Source of the DNA: Colwellia sp. Arc7-D
GTDB lineage: Bacteria; Pseudomonadota; Gammaproteobacteria; Enterobacterales; Alteromonadaceae
Direction: 5' to 3'
DNA length: 64,000 nt
Assembly: GCF_003061515.1 (NCBI RefSeq)
Contig: NZ_CP028924.1
Span: 682,001-746,000, forward strand
The notes beneath the pieces are model-generated. The model worked only from the letters and a program-made list of their open reading frames with translations. It was not told where the DNA came from and did not search any database. Made by a program: the position numbers and the translations under genes. Below, piece by piece: positions 29,147 to 38,916 of the stretch (its first letter is position 1; each line of letters opens with the position of its first letter).

Positions 29147-30502
29147 ATGAAACGTGCTTTGTACTTTGTGAAAAAAGATCTCCGTATTAATGACAATGCT
29201 GCACTAAATTTAGCTAGTCAAACTGACAAACTACTTTGCGTATATGTTGTAGATGAACAATGGTTTAAAGAAAGTAACTTTCAATCAAAGCCTTTAGGCG
29301 AAGCTAGATGGCAATTTTTACAAAACTGTTTAAGTGCTTTTGATCAGCAATTACAAAAGTTTGGTCAGCAACTTTATATCGTATATGGAGATACTTTATC
29401 TACATTAATTCAGCTCTGTGAAAAGTATCAAATTACTGATTTTATAACGACTCGCTTACCAGGTACTTATGAAAATAAACTTATAAGTCAACTGAGTGCA
29501 AAACTGCCTAGATTAACTGTTAATCAAGTTGAGCAATTCACTTTATTTGCTGAAAAATCTTTGCCATTTAATCTAGAAAACTTGCCAATAAGTTATTCAA
29601 AATTCAGAAAATCAATGGCTAATATTACGATTAGCGCACTAGCACCACCCCCTCAATATTTGCCTAGTATGTTTGATACGCTGCCGGCAGCAACAAACTT
29701 TATGCCTAAATGGCTACCGGTTAAAGCGTTTAAAAAATCTAAACAGGGGACTAATTTTAATGGCGGAGAACAAGAAGGCTTACAGCACCTAAAGCAATAT
29801 TTTTCGTCAAATTTACCTTCAGACTATAAACAAGTCAGAAATAGTTTAGACGGTTGGAAAAATAGCAGTAAGTTATCCGCTTGGTTAAGTTATGGCTGTA
29901 TCTCTGCAAGACAAGTGGTTAATTCAATCAACCACTTTGAACAACAGCGAGGTAAAAATAGCTCAACTGAATGTTTGTATTTAGAAATATTATGGCGTGA
30001 ATACTTTCAATGGTTACACTATAAAGTAGGTGCTAAAACATACCAATTTAAAGGGATTGCAGCACAACGCCCGCTTACCACGTTTTATACTGAACGATTT
30101 AATAAATGGTGTTTTTCAGATACACCTTACCGTTTAGTTAACGCTTGTATGAATGAGTTACGACTTACCGGTTATTTAAGTAATAGAGGTCGCCAAATTG
30201 TAGCAAGTTGCTTGGTTAACGTGCTAGGAGTTGATTGGCGTTATGGTGCAGCGTGGTTTGAAGAGCGCTTAATAGATTATGATGCTGCGGTTAATTGGGG
30301 GAATTGGCAATATATTGCAGGAGTAGGGGCTGATCCCAGAGGTGGTAGACATTTTAATATAGAAAAACAAAGCGAAACTTTCGATCCTGAGGGAGTGTAT
30401 CAAGCTAAGTGGACAAACGAAGATCAAGCTACTAGCCAAACAGTAGACACTGTAGATGCTTCCGATTGGCCTGTTATACAAGTCAGTAATAATGGCAGCT
30501 GA
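29147..30502 (+). CDS. Cryptochrome-DASH family photolyase
   Basis: The 451-residue flavoprotein has an N-terminal photolyase alpha/beta antenna domain (about 1-130, ALYFVKKDLRINDNAAL) and a C-terminal FAD-binding helical domain (about 200-430). DASH features are the ending NWGNWQYIAGVGADPRG, FNIEKQSETFDPEG and RLTGYLSNRGRQIVAS. CRY-DASH proteins repair cyclobutane dimers in single-stranded DNA and may also signal blue light. The gene is first in a run of photolyase genes; its stop overlaps the next start by 11 bases if that gene begins at 30492. Confidence 0.92.
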   Translation: MKRALYFVKKDLRINDNAALNLASQTDKLLCVYVVDEQWFKESNFQSKPLGEARWQFLQNCLSAFDQQLQKFGQQLYIVYGDTLSTLIQLCEKYQITDFITTRLPGTYENKLISQLSAKLPRLTVNQVEQFTLFAEKSLPFNLENLPISYSKFRKSMANITISALAPPPQYLPSMFDTLPAATNFMPKWLPVKAFKKSKQGTNFNGGEQEGLQHLKQYFSSNLPSDYKQVRNSLDGWKNSSKLSAWLSYGCISARQVVNSINHFEQQRGKNSSTECLYLEILWREYFQWLHYKVGAKTYQFKGIAAQRPLTTFYTERFNKWCFSDTPYRLVNACMNELRLTGYLSNRGRQIVASCLVNVLGVDWRYGAAWFEERLIDYDAAVNWGNWQYIAGVGADPRGGRHFNIEKQSETFDPEGVYQAKWTNEDQATSQTVDTVDASDWPVIQVSNNGS

Positions 30503-32080
30503 TATGCCAACAGATAATGTAGACATTGCTCTAAATAATCATAAGCAAAATGATGAAGTTAATATTGTCTGGTTAAAGCGTGATTTAAGGCTTAGCGATC
30601 ATGAACCGCTTGCTGCATCTATTAAGTCAGGGCTAACACTGCTTTATTATGTTTTTGAACCGTTACTTATAGCAGACCCTCATTATGATGAGCGACATTG
30701 GCGTTTTATTTTACAATCTATTCAAGACATAAATACGCAATTAGCGTCCTATAATACCGCGGTTTATGTTTACTATGGTGAGGTAATAGCTGGTCTAAAT
30801 GAAATTCAAAAAAGATTTAAAATATCGAGTTTATATAGCCATGAAGAAGTAGGCATATTATCTACTTTTGAGCGAGATAAAACGGTTAAATCATGGTGCA
30901 ATTCGCAAAATATTACTTGGTTTGAAAGTGCGTCGGGTGCGGTAAGTCGCGGCAAGAAAAATAGAAATAATTGGGATAGTCATTGGCATAAAGTAATGAA
31001 AGCAGAACCACACCAGCCAACTCTGTCTAGTGCCGTATTCGTAAACAATGAAGTTTTAGTTAATTTAGCTAAGCCTTCTCTACCACCTACATGGTATACC
31101 CATGATGAATTTATGCTAAAAGGCGGAGAACTTTGGGCTCATAAAATGTTGCAGTCATTTTTAACAGAGCGAGGTAAAAACTATCATTACGATATTTCTA
31201 AACCGCATGAAAGTCGCAAAAGCTGTTCACGCTTATCACCCTATTTAGCTTGGGGAATATAAGTGTTAGACAGTTTTATCAGCGTATTTTATTGAAAAAA
31301 TCTGAAAGTGGTTGGAAAAAACCCATAAATGCTTTGGCTTCTCGTCTGCATTGGCATTGCCATTTTATACAAAAATTTGAAAGCGAACACCAAATGCAAT
31401 GGCGCCCAGTAAATAAAGCTTATAGTGAATTAAGCTACCCTAAAATACATTGTGGTCTCACTGTTGAAGAACGATTAACTAAATGGCGAGAGGGTAAAAC
31501 TGGATATCCACTGGTAGATGCATGCATGTTGTGTTTAGTGAAAACAGGTTATATAAACTTTCGTATGCGAGCAATGTTAGTCAGTTTTTTATGTCACCAT
31601 TTATTGCTTGATTGGCGCTTAGGCGTTACACATTTAGCAAAGTTATTTCTCGACTTTGAACCTGGTATTCATTATCCACAATTTCAAATGCAGTCAGGAG
31701 TAACGGGTACTAATATTATTCGAGTGTACAACCCAGTTAAGCAATCGTTAGAGAAAGATAAAGAAGGCAGTTTTATCAGAAAGTGGTTGCCAGAATTATC
31801 AGAAGTGCCAAATGAAATGATACATACACCTTGGGATTTATCGCCAATGGAGCAGCAGCTTTATCGATGCGAATTAGGTGTGAATTATCCTCAACCTATG
31901 GTTGATATTAATGAAACTGGAAAGATTGCCCGTGATTTATTGTGGGGGTTTCAAAAGCGAATAGACACAAAAAAAGAAAGCCAACGTATTTTGTCAAAGC
32001 ATGTTCGAAGAGCTAAAAAGGTTAATAAATTATCTCCCACTAATGCTTTAATAAATTTAAGTGATCAAAAAGTTGAATGA
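30492..32080 (+). pseudogene. FAD-binding photolyase/cryptochrome with a single-base frameshift
   Basis: The N-terminal half reads VNIVWLKRDLRLSDHEPL (antenna domain) and continues to SPYLAWG, where a stop appears at 31260. The second half resumes in another frame after the G run at 31252-31255 as NISVRQFYQ and runs through WREGKTGYPLVDACM, NFRMRAMLVSFLCHH and FDFEPGIHYPQ-like text (FLDFEPGIHYPQFQMQ) to IRVYNPVKQS. One extra G joins the halves into about 529 residues with no other loss. It is a photolyase-family flavoprotein, probably repairing UV photoproducts, but not DASH and not the Fe-S type. Either a real lesion or a homopolymer error. The start could also be 30504. It overlaps the previous gene slightly and precedes DUF2256 by 8 bases. 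Confidence 0.82.
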
Positions 32081-32088
32081 AGTTTTAA

Positions 32089-32241
32089 ATGCATAAAAAA
32101 TTATTATTACCTCATAAAATCTGTCTTACCTGTCAAAAAAAATTTATATGGCGGAAAAAATGGCGAGCGTGTTGGGAACAAGTACTTTATTGCTCGCAGC
32201 GCTGTAGGCGTAACAAGCAAGTTAACCAGAGTACTAATTAA
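32089..32241 (+). CDS. DUF2256 small zinc-ribbon-like protein
   Basis: This 50-residue protein is typical of DUF2256. The motif is complete: ICLTCQKKFIWRKKWRACW followed by VLYCSQRCRR. Four Cys in two CxxC/CxxxC pairs (CLTC and CSQRC) suggest zinc binding, and the Trp/Arg/Lys-rich core could bind nucleic acid. The function is unknown, but the family is often found beside photolyase and cryptochrome genes, as here between two of them. It starts 8 bases after the second photolyase and 72 bases before the third, so it is likely co-transcribed. Confidence 0.92.
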   Translation: MHKKLLLPHKICLTCQKKFIWRKKWRACWEQVLYCSQRCRRNKQVNQSTN

Positions 32242-32313
32242 GTTTAGTTAATAACGTCTTAAAAATTGGACTCAGTGCTAATTTGACATAATAAAATAAT
32301 TTTAAGGAAATTT

Positions 32314-33864
32314 ATGAAGGCAAAGCACCTTAGGCTTTTATTAGGCGACCAACTCAATCCCATGCACAGTTGGTTTGAAAAGGTTGATAGCGATGTGGTG
32401 TATGTTATAGCCGAACTTCACCAAGAGGCTAATTACACTAAGCACCATATCCAAAAAATAAGCGCATTTTTTGCCTCCATGGCCGATTTTGCGAACCAAC
32501 TTGAACGTGCAGGGCACCAAGTTTGCTACTTAACGCTAGATGATACTGAAAAACATCAAGATCTTCCTGCACTTATTGAATCATTAATGACCAATTTTTG
32601 CTGCGAAAGCTTTGCTTTTCAACGACCAGATGAATATCGACTACGTACACAATTAAATACCATGAAGCAGCAACTTTCCCAAACGGTTGTTGAGGTAGAT
32701 AGTGAACATTTTTTGCTACCATTTGAAGAATTACCAAGCCATTTTCAACAAGCTACACACGTGCGAATGGAGAATTTTTATCGCTACATGCGAAAACGCT
32801 TTGCAATTCTCATGAATGGCTCAAAACCTGAAGGCAATGCCTGGAACTTCGATGCAAATAATAGACAGTCATTTAAACGCTCTGATCTTAAATTTATTCC
32901 GAAACCGTTAATATTCGATAACGAAGCCGATGAATATTTACAACGAATAAAAAAACATAACATTAAAACTATCGGACAAGAGTCAGCAAATGTTACATAC
33001 CCGATTAATCGTGAACAATCATTGTCATTGCTGCAGTTTTTTTGCCAGCATCAGCTAGCCAACTTTGGGAATTTTCAAGATGCGATGACAGTAGCTTCAC
33101 CCTACGCTTGGAGTTTATATCATTCGCGGCTTAGTTTTTCTCTCAATTGTAAAATGTTAAGCCCAGCAGAGGTAATTCAAACCGCACTTGACGCTTACCA
33201 AAACTCAGCGGGTGCTATAACACTAGCTCAAGTTGAAGGATTTATTAGGCAAATTTTAGGCTGGCGGGAATATGTCAGAGGGATGTATTGGGCAAATATG
33301 CCTAATTATGCAGAGCAAAATTTTTTAGCGGCTAATCGTAATCTACCTGACTTTTTTTGGCATGGTAATACTCATATGTTGTGCTTAAAAAGTGCAATAA
33401 CGCAATCTTTAGAACATGCTTATGCACACCATATTCAACGGCTAATGATCACCGGTAACTTTGCTTTGCTGGCAGGCATATCACCAAGCCAAGTAGATGA
33501 TTGGTATTTAGGCATATACATAGATGCGATTGAATGGGTAGAGCTGCCAAATACACGCAGTATGGCGCTTTTTTCTGATGGCGGCTGGATTGCAACAAAG
33601 CCTTACGCGGCTAGCGGCAATTATGTTAATAAAATGAGTGATTACTGTAAAGGTTGCCAATATAACGTGAAAGAAAAGATAGGGCCAAATGCTTGCCCAC
33701 TTAATAGCTTATATTGGAATTTTATTGACCATAACTATGATAAGTTTTCGACCAACCATAGAATGAGTTTTCCTATTCGTAATTGGGATAAAATGGCTAC
33801 CGAGCAAAAAGATGAAATAAGGGTAAAAGCGGCTGAGTTATTAAATAATTTAGATGGTTTATAG
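32314..33864 (+). CDS. Fe-S bacterial cryptochrome/photolyase ((6-4) photolyase type)
   Basis: The 516-residue protein belongs to the FeS-BCP group (COG3046). It starts LRLLLGDQLNP, the usual first strand. The four Cys that bind a 4Fe-4S cluster are present at residues 357 (MLCLKSA), 445 and 448 (DYCKGC) and 461 (ACPLNSLYW). Their spacings of 88, 3 and 13 equal those known for Agrobacterium PhrB. PhrB repairs (6-4) photoproducts with FAD and a ribolumazine antenna. The region GGWIATKPYAASGNY, before the cluster ligands, lies in the FAD domain. RBS AAGGAAA is well placed. The gene ends the photolyase run. Confidence 0.93.
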   Translation: MKAKHLRLLLGDQLNPMHSWFEKVDSDVVYVIAELHQEANYTKHHIQKISAFFASMADFANQLERAGHQVCYLTLDDTEKHQDLPALIESLMTNFCCESFAFQRPDEYRLRTQLNTMKQQLSQTVVEVDSEHFLLPFEELPSHFQQATHVRMENFYRYMRKRFAILMNGSKPEGNAWNFDANNRQSFKRSDLKFIPKPLIFDNEADEYLQRIKKHNIKTIGQESANVTYPINREQSLSLLQFFCQHQLANFGNFQDAMTVASPYAWSLYHSRLSFSLNCKMLSPAEVIQTALDAYQNSAGAITLAQVEGFIRQILGWREYVRGMYWANMPNYAEQNFLAANRNLPDFFWHGNTHMLCLKSAITQSLEHAYAHHIQRLMITGNFALLAGISPSQVDDWYLGIYIDAIEWVELPNTRSMALFSDGGWIATKPYAASGNYVNKMSDYCKGCQYNVKEKIGPNACPLNSLYWNFIDHNYDKFSTNHRMSFPIRNWDKMATEQKDEIRVKAAELLNNLDGL

Positions 33865-34208
33865 TTTCAAACTTATTGTAAAGAAAGTATGAGTGTTTTG
33901 CTATGAGCACTCTTGGTGCCGCTTGTATCGGGGTGTAGTTGAATTATAAACTAGCCATTCTTTTCTTAGGTTGCCTTGCTAATATGTTTGGCCATCTACC
34001 TTATATTAGAGAGAAAAATATAATATCGACAAAAAGTAATGCCGTGGGAGGAAATATATTAATCATTCCTTTTTTTACTATTGTTATTTATTGCAAATCA
34101 GCAAGTTCTTCCCTTCAAACAACCCTGATTAATCGCTTGAAGGTGATTTTGCTGATTATGTAACTAGAAAAATTTAACGCTTGCTTGGCTCTCAAAAGAT
34201 GATATCGG
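33865..34208. other. Intergenic region after the photolyase genes
   Basis: About 340 bases. A 74-codon open frame beginning with TTG at 33939 has a hydrophobic start but no family features or good ribosome site; I do not call it. No clear terminator was found. Confidence 0.45.
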
Positions 34209-34700
34209 CTATTTTACCTTGGTAAATTTATTATAATCTTCAACAGATGCACTTTCTTTACATTCGGCTTTTAGTTGTACTTCACGGCTATCATTATATT
34301 TTTCTAGAACAAAATAACCTTCTCGACAGAACATTTTTAAAATACTTAAGCTGGAAACACGTTGTTGAAAATGCTCTTCTAATGCTTGATTACGTTCGTT
34401 ATTTTTTTTGTTGGGCGATTTGTTGTTTTCGCTTTGTCCTGCCCCTTTTTTACCCGGACCCTTGGATTGTTTTTGTCTGCCAATATTTTCAGCCATTTTT
34501 TCATCCTGCTCATCTAACTGTTTATTTTGTATCGCTATTGAAAAATTAAATACCTTAGACCCATCAGGCAATATTTTTGTTTCCAAGGATTCTTGATAAC
34601 GATTGTTTTTATGATCTGAGCGGTCAAAACCCGATGAACATGCTGTTAGGGAGTAAATAAAAATAGTGGTTAGTATTAATTTAAATATTGATGAGGACAT
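34209..34700 (-). CDS. Predicted lipoprotein of unknown function
   Basis: The protein has 163 residues if it starts at MSSSIFKLIL (34700). The open frame extends 13 codons upstream, but the signal peptide fits the internal Met. A hydrophobic signal ends in the lipobox LTAC, so the protein is probably lipid-anchored. The mature part has KILPDGSKVFNFSIA, a Gly/Lys/Asn-rich low-complexity linker (KQSKGPGKKGAGQSENNKSP), and a C-terminal region with two Cys (FCREGYFVLEKY and AECKES) that resembles small secreted domains. I do not recognise the family. It stands alone. Confidence 0.65.
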   Translation of the reverse strand: MSSSIFKLILTTIFIYSLTACSSGFDRSDHKNNRYQESLETKILPDGSKVFNFSIAIQNKQLDEQDEKMAENIGRQKQSKGPGKKGAGQSENNKSPNKKNNERNQALEEHFQQRVSSLSILKMFCREGYFVLEKYNDSREVQLKAECKESASVEDYNKFTKVK

Positions 34701-34720
34701 AAGGTTTTCCAGCATTAAAG

Positions 34721-34740
34721 CATGCACAAAAGCGTGCATG
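34721..34740. repeat. Small inverted repeat upstream of the lipoprotein gene
   Basis: CATGCAC at 34721-34727 and GTGCATG at 34734-34740 form a perfect 7-bp stem with a 6-base spacer, about 20-40 bases upstream of the preferred start. It could be an operator or a leader stem in the mRNA. Confidence 0.6.
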
Positions 34741-34994
34741 ATAGTGTAATTAAACTACTGTAAAGATAAGTCAAACTAGGTAAAGGTAAGTAAATATTGA
34801 GTGAAAACCTTACCCTGTTTATTCTTGTGTGAGCTTTACGATACCCAGCTTTAAGTGTTAAATAACGCTACACACTTGACCTTAACGTTACCTCTAATAC
34901 CCAATGCCTACTAATAATGAGAATATATTTTTGGCTTTTATTATCATTGATGTATTTTAATGCTTAGCAATAACTTATAAATAACACTCGGTAT

Positions 34995-36974
34995 CTACAC
35001 TCGGAATCTATTCGCTATATCTTGCATTGTGGTCGCTAAATAAGCTTGTTCTTTTGCAGTTGTTGCTATTTGTGATGCACCTTCGGTAGTGACTGTCGAT
35101 TTATGCTCAATATTGACGATGCTCTTTGCTACCTCATTAGTTACAACTGATTGTTCTTCAATTGAGACTGCAATTTGCTCTGACATTGAAAAAATATGAC
35201 TAATGGCGTCAGTTATTTCTTCTAGCGTTTGTTCAACATTTTTGGAGTTTTCTACTGCGACACTTGCCTTGAGCTGACTGTCTTCTATCACGCGATGGGC
35301 GGAGTTCACATCCGTCTGTAATGAGCCAATAAAAGTTTCGATCTCTAAAGTAGATTGCTGTGTGCGTTGAGCTAATGTTCTTACTTCATCAGCTACAACA
35401 GCAAAGCCTCGTCCTTGTTCACCAGCTCTTGCAGCTTCAATCGCGGCATTTAGTGCCAATAAATTTGTTTGTTCTGCAACAGACTTAATAACATCAACCA
35501 CTTTGGTAATATTGCCACTACTTTCATGTAAGTTATTAATTTGTTGGGCTAAGCTGTCAATTTCTTGAGATAATACTTCAATCGAAGCATAGGAAGTTTG
35601 TACAACATTTAATCCGCTTTTTGCTTGGTTATCAGCCTCTCGTGCTGAATCTGCCGAAACTTGAGTATTATTGGCAACTTCTTTTATTGTTGCTGATAAC
35701 TCTTCTACAGCGGCGGCTATAACACCAATTTCTTCTTGCTGTTCCTTTAATGTATGCGCATTGAACTCACAAGTGGTCGATGTTTCTTCAGCGGCGGCTG
35801 ATAGTGTTAAACTCGAATTCGAAATATCATGAATGGTTTGTGAAAATTGCGCTAAAGTAAGGTTTAATGCCAGCGATATTTGCCCTAATTCGCTATTCCC
35901 TTGCAAATGAGTTCGAACAGTTAAGTCATTTTTATCTCTTACGCTTCTCATAACCTGAGTTAATTCGTTCACGCGAGAGGTTAAATCTTTAACTGATATT
36001 AAGGTAATTATACTCACCAAGACTAATAACGTTACCGTTAAAAAAACGCTAATGATTAATGTGGTAAATGCTCTGTCGTAGGTGTTTTCAACTAGTAGAA
36101 GTAAGCGACTAGTAATTTCATTTTCAGTTTTTTTCAATAAACCTATTCTTAATGTGGCTTGTTTAAACCAGTGCAATGCATCAACGTCAAAATTTGTTGC
36201 TTTATTTTCAGCAATTTTGCGTAGTTTTAATACTTCATTTATTGCAGGGTCTTGCATTTGTTCTTGATAGAATTCTTTATTTTCTGGTGTCGCTAAGGTT
36301 AAAAAATTAGCCATGTAGGTGTCTTGTTGTGTTACCAAAGAAACAAACTTAACAAACATACCATCACTAAATTTATCTAATGCAAAAGCATTGCTTAAAA
36401 CTGCACGCTCAATACCAGCGCGCTCTTTACTTTGAAGAAAGTTATAATAGGCGATGGTTTGTTTAGTTATATTTGCATCATTACTTAATTCTGCAATTAT
36501 TGATGTTACGGACAGTAGTTTGGCATTGAGTGTTGTGTAATAACTTAGTGCTTTTGCTGTATCTATGGTTAAACGATTTACTTGTGTTCTTATGGTTTCT
36601 AATTTGTCTAATTCTTTTATAATTTCTTGATTTAATTGTGTTACTAGAGTTTGTTGGAAGTGATTAGCGGATAAGAAATGTTGACGATCACTCACTCTAG
36701 TATCTGTTGCTACTCTCTGTTTACTTAGCTCATTGATGAATTTTAGCCCTTGTGAGCCAATAAAACCGGCGGTTGCTCCTCGCTCTTTTTGCAACTCATG
36801 CACTAACTCACTATAAGTAACAGACAGTTGAGTTAACTGAGCAAGGTTATCCATTTCATGATTAATAGCATAGTTTTGCTTCATTGAAGAAATACTTAAC
36901 CACAAAAAACCAACTAGAGGTAATGCTAATAATAGGAGTATTCTATTTTTGAATGAAATGTCAGAAAATGTCAC
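34995..36974 (-). CDS. Methyl-accepting chemotaxis protein with NIT sensor domain
   Basis: The 659-residue inner-membrane chemoreceptor has a first membrane helix at about 10-28, a periplasmic NIT (nitrate/nitrite-type) domain at about 35-295 ([21 protein letters not shown] is its signature start, and [16 protein letters not shown] repeats it), a second membrane helix at about 300-325, HAMP at about 326-380, and a cytoplasmic signalling hairpin to 655. The hairpin tip is [37 protein letters not shown] near 500-535. NIT domains bind nitrate or nitrite in characterised cases; the ligand here is inferred. There is no CheR-tethering pentapeptide at the C-terminus. It is a single gene. Confidence 0.92.
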   Translation of the reverse strand: MTFSDISFKNRILLLLALPLVGFLWLSISSMKQNYAINHEMDNLAQLTQLSVTYSELVHELQKERGATAGFIGSQGLKFINELSKQRVATDTRVSDRQHFLSANHFQQTLVTQLNQEIIKELDKLETIRTQVNRLTIDTAKALSYYTTLNAKLLSVTSIIAELSNDANITKQTIAYYNFLQSKERAGIERAVLSNAFALDKFSDGMFVKFVSLVTQQDTYMANFLTLATPENKEFYQEQMQDPAINEVLKLRKIAENKATNFDVDALHWFKQATLRIGLLKKTENEITSRLLLLVENTYDRAFTTLIISVFLTVTLLVLVSIITLISVKDLTSRVNELTQVMRSVRDKNDLTVRTHLQGNSELGQISLALNLTLAQFSQTIHDISNSSLTLSAAAEETSTTCEFNAHTLKEQQEEIGVIAAAVEELSATIKEVANNTQVSADSAREADNQAKSGLNVVQTSYASIEVLSQEIDSLAQQINNLHESSGNITKVVDVIKSVAEQTNLLALNAAIEAARAGEQGRGFAVVADEVRTLAQRTQQSTLEIETFIGSLQTDVNSAHRVIEDSQLKASVAVENSKNVEQTLEEITDAISHIFSMSEQIAVSIEEQSVVTNEVAKSIVNIEHKSTVTTEGASQIATTAKEQAYLATTMQDIANRFRV

Positions 36975-37412
36975 TGGATATCCTTTTCAGAGAAATAATG
37001 TGAGTTCTTAAGTTCACGTTACAGACGAGTATAGCCAAAGACAAATACTTGTTAAGTTAATTGGTCGGCGGCTCAAAATAAACAACAAACCAAGTTGAGA
37101 AATTATGCTGATAAATTTCTTATTTATTTTTCACAAAAAAGTAAAAAGACTTAATTTCATTAAATGATTAAAACTGATTTTTAGCTTTAATTATGGTTGC
37201 CACTTTACTATATCAAAACAGCAGTAAATAACTATTTATATCCGCTTAATTAGCCATTTAAAATCGATATTGCCAGCGGATCCCTACAACGAATACTTAA
37301 GATATATAAGTATTTTAATTTCTAGTTATTTTAAGCTTAGATTGGTCTTTTTCTGTCGGTATCTCGTAGTGTTATTAAAGATGTTTACAATATTATTAAG
37401 ACTAGAAAATTT
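36975..37412. other. AT-rich divergent intergenic region
   Basis: About 440 bases between the chemoreceptor and the TIGR03643 gene. It should hold both promoters. I see no gene or structured element. Confidence 0.45.
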
Positions 37413-37424
37413 ATGATATTACTG

Positions 37425-37664
37425 ATGAGTGAAGAATCAAGAATTATAGAAATGGCGTGGGAAGACCGTACCCCTTTTGAGGCAATTGAGCTGCAGTTTA
37501 ATATGAATGAATCTGAGGTTATTAAATTTATGCGAAGTCGTTTAAAAGCCAATAGTTTTAAATTGTGGCGAAAAAGAGTGTCAGGTCGATCTACAAAACA
37601 CCTGCAATTACGGAGTGAAAACGTCACAAGAGGCTATTGCCCAACACAATATAAACAGCGTTGA
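37425..37664 (+). CDS. TIGR03643 family protein
   Basis: This 79-residue protein of the TIGR03643 family is found mainly in marine bacteria. The hallmark is present: IIEMAWEDRTPFEAIELQF, then VIKFMRSRLKANSFKLWRKRVSGRSTKH. The helix-turn-helix-like start and basic WRKRV region suggest nucleic-acid contact, but no function is established. Starts at 37413 or 37425 are both possible; the second places Met just before the conserved EE(S)RIIEMAW. The family often lies beside photolyases, and here it is about 3.5 kb from the photolyase run. Confidence 0.88.
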   Translation: MSEESRIIEMAWEDRTPFEAIELQFNMNESEVIKFMRSRLKANSFKLWRKRVSGRSTKHLQLRSENVTRGYCPTQYKQR

Positions 37665-37797
37665 TTAAGCATACGCTGATCGATTTTAAAAGTTAATTAC
37701 CGAACTTTTGATGGTAAACATATAATTATTTATTATTAGACTTAGAGTATTAAAACTACCTGCATAGTCTCAGTTAGTTTTATTGCTAAGCTGATGA

Positions 37798-38916
37798 TCA
37801 TTGAAAGGTTTTTAAATAATACTGGTTTCTACCGTTCTCTTTTGCTTCATATAAATATTCATCTGCGATTTTAACTAAATTATCGCTAGAAACTTTCGCA
37901 TTGGCAGATTTTAATACCGCACCAATTGATAAGGCTGTTTTTACATCTTTCCCGCTATTTTTTAAGTTTAAGGTCGCAACCGTTAACACCATATCAAAAC
38001 AGGTTTGTTCAAGCTTTTCACTACTGATACCGTAGAGTATGAGTGCAAATTCATCACCTCCTATGCGAAAACCAATGTCTTCAGCACGGCGGCATTTTGT
38101 CTCGATAACTTCCGATAATTTAACTAAAACGTCATCACCTACATCATGACCAAATGTGTCGTTAATGGTTTTAAAATTATCAGCATCTATTAATATTAAA
38201 CCTAAGGTTGCATTGTCTCGAGTTGCTATCGCGTTTAATCGTTCTATTTCTTCTTGAAAAGATCTTTTATTGTGGAGTTTAGTTAATCCATCCGTTATCG
38301 ATTCGTTATATAACCTATTAATCAGAAGGTAGTTTTGATAAAGCATCTTTTGACCTAATAGGTTAATCGTTAGGCAAATTCCAGACACGAACAGTAATAT
38401 TATCAGCATAAATATTAAGTCTGCTATTTGATGATTTAAATGGAAATTCACCACTGAAAATACGGATAAAATAATTGCAGTTGCTACCACTGCTGGCTTG
38501 ATTGCAATTATTAAGAGTAAACAGCCAAACATTAATATCAGTACGAGGCCAAGTTCAGAAAATTGAAAAGTGTAAACTTCAGATAGATAATAAATGAAGG
38601 TGTGATTTAAGCCACTTCCGACATAAACCATTAACATTATTAATGAATTCGAACGAATTGAAAGAGGAGGGTAATACCAATAAACAATATTTAAATATAT
38701 TAACGGCAATACAACGAGTATTAGACGTGTTGTAAGGGTTAGTGAGTAAATCTCACTGGGGAATTTTATGACGTCCATTACAGCGAATGCGGTATACAAA
38801 ATTAATGAAACTAGCAAAGCCCAGCGTCTGATACCTAGGCACTGAGTCATTAAAAAATGTAAAAAGTTGTCTTCACTTTTTACATTTTCGTTCAAATTTT
38901 TTATTTCTTTGTTCAT
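37798..38916 (-). CDS. Membrane-bound diguanylate cyclase (GGDEF)
   Basis: The 372-residue protein has a short cytosolic N-terminus, about six membrane helices (about 30-195) and a C-terminal GGDEF domain (about 205-370). The active-site loop is intact, RIGGDEFALIL, with the metal-binding DADNFKTINDTFGHDVGDDVL upstream. An inhibitory I-site RxxD is present five residues before GGDEF (RAED), so product inhibition by cyclic di-GMP is likely. It should make cyclic di-GMP and affect attachment or motility. No input ligand can be told from the membrane part. It is a single gene. Confidence 0.93.
   Translation of the reverse strand: MNKEIKNLNENVKSEDNFLHFLMTQCLGIRRWALLVSLILYTAFAVMDVIKFPSEIYSLTLTTRLILVVLPLIYLNIVYWYYPPLSIRSNSLIMLMVYVGSGLNHTFIYYLSEVYTFQFSELGLVLILMFGCLLLIIAIKPAVVATAIILSVFSVVNFHLNHQIADLIFMLIILLFVSGICLTINLLGQKMLYQNYLLINRLYNESITDGLTKLHNKRSFQEEIERLNAIATRDNATLGLILIDADNFKTINDTFGHDVGDDVLVKLSEVIETKCRRAEDIGFRIGGDEFALILYGISSEKLEQTCFDMVLTVATLNLKNSGKDVKTALSIGAVLKSANAKVSSDNLVKIADEYLYEAKENGRNQYYLKTFQ

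Noticed and set aside
33939..34163. 74-codon open frame with TTG start and hydrophobic N-terminus
   Set aside because: No ribosome site, family features or coding-like composition; probably chance in AT-rich DNA.
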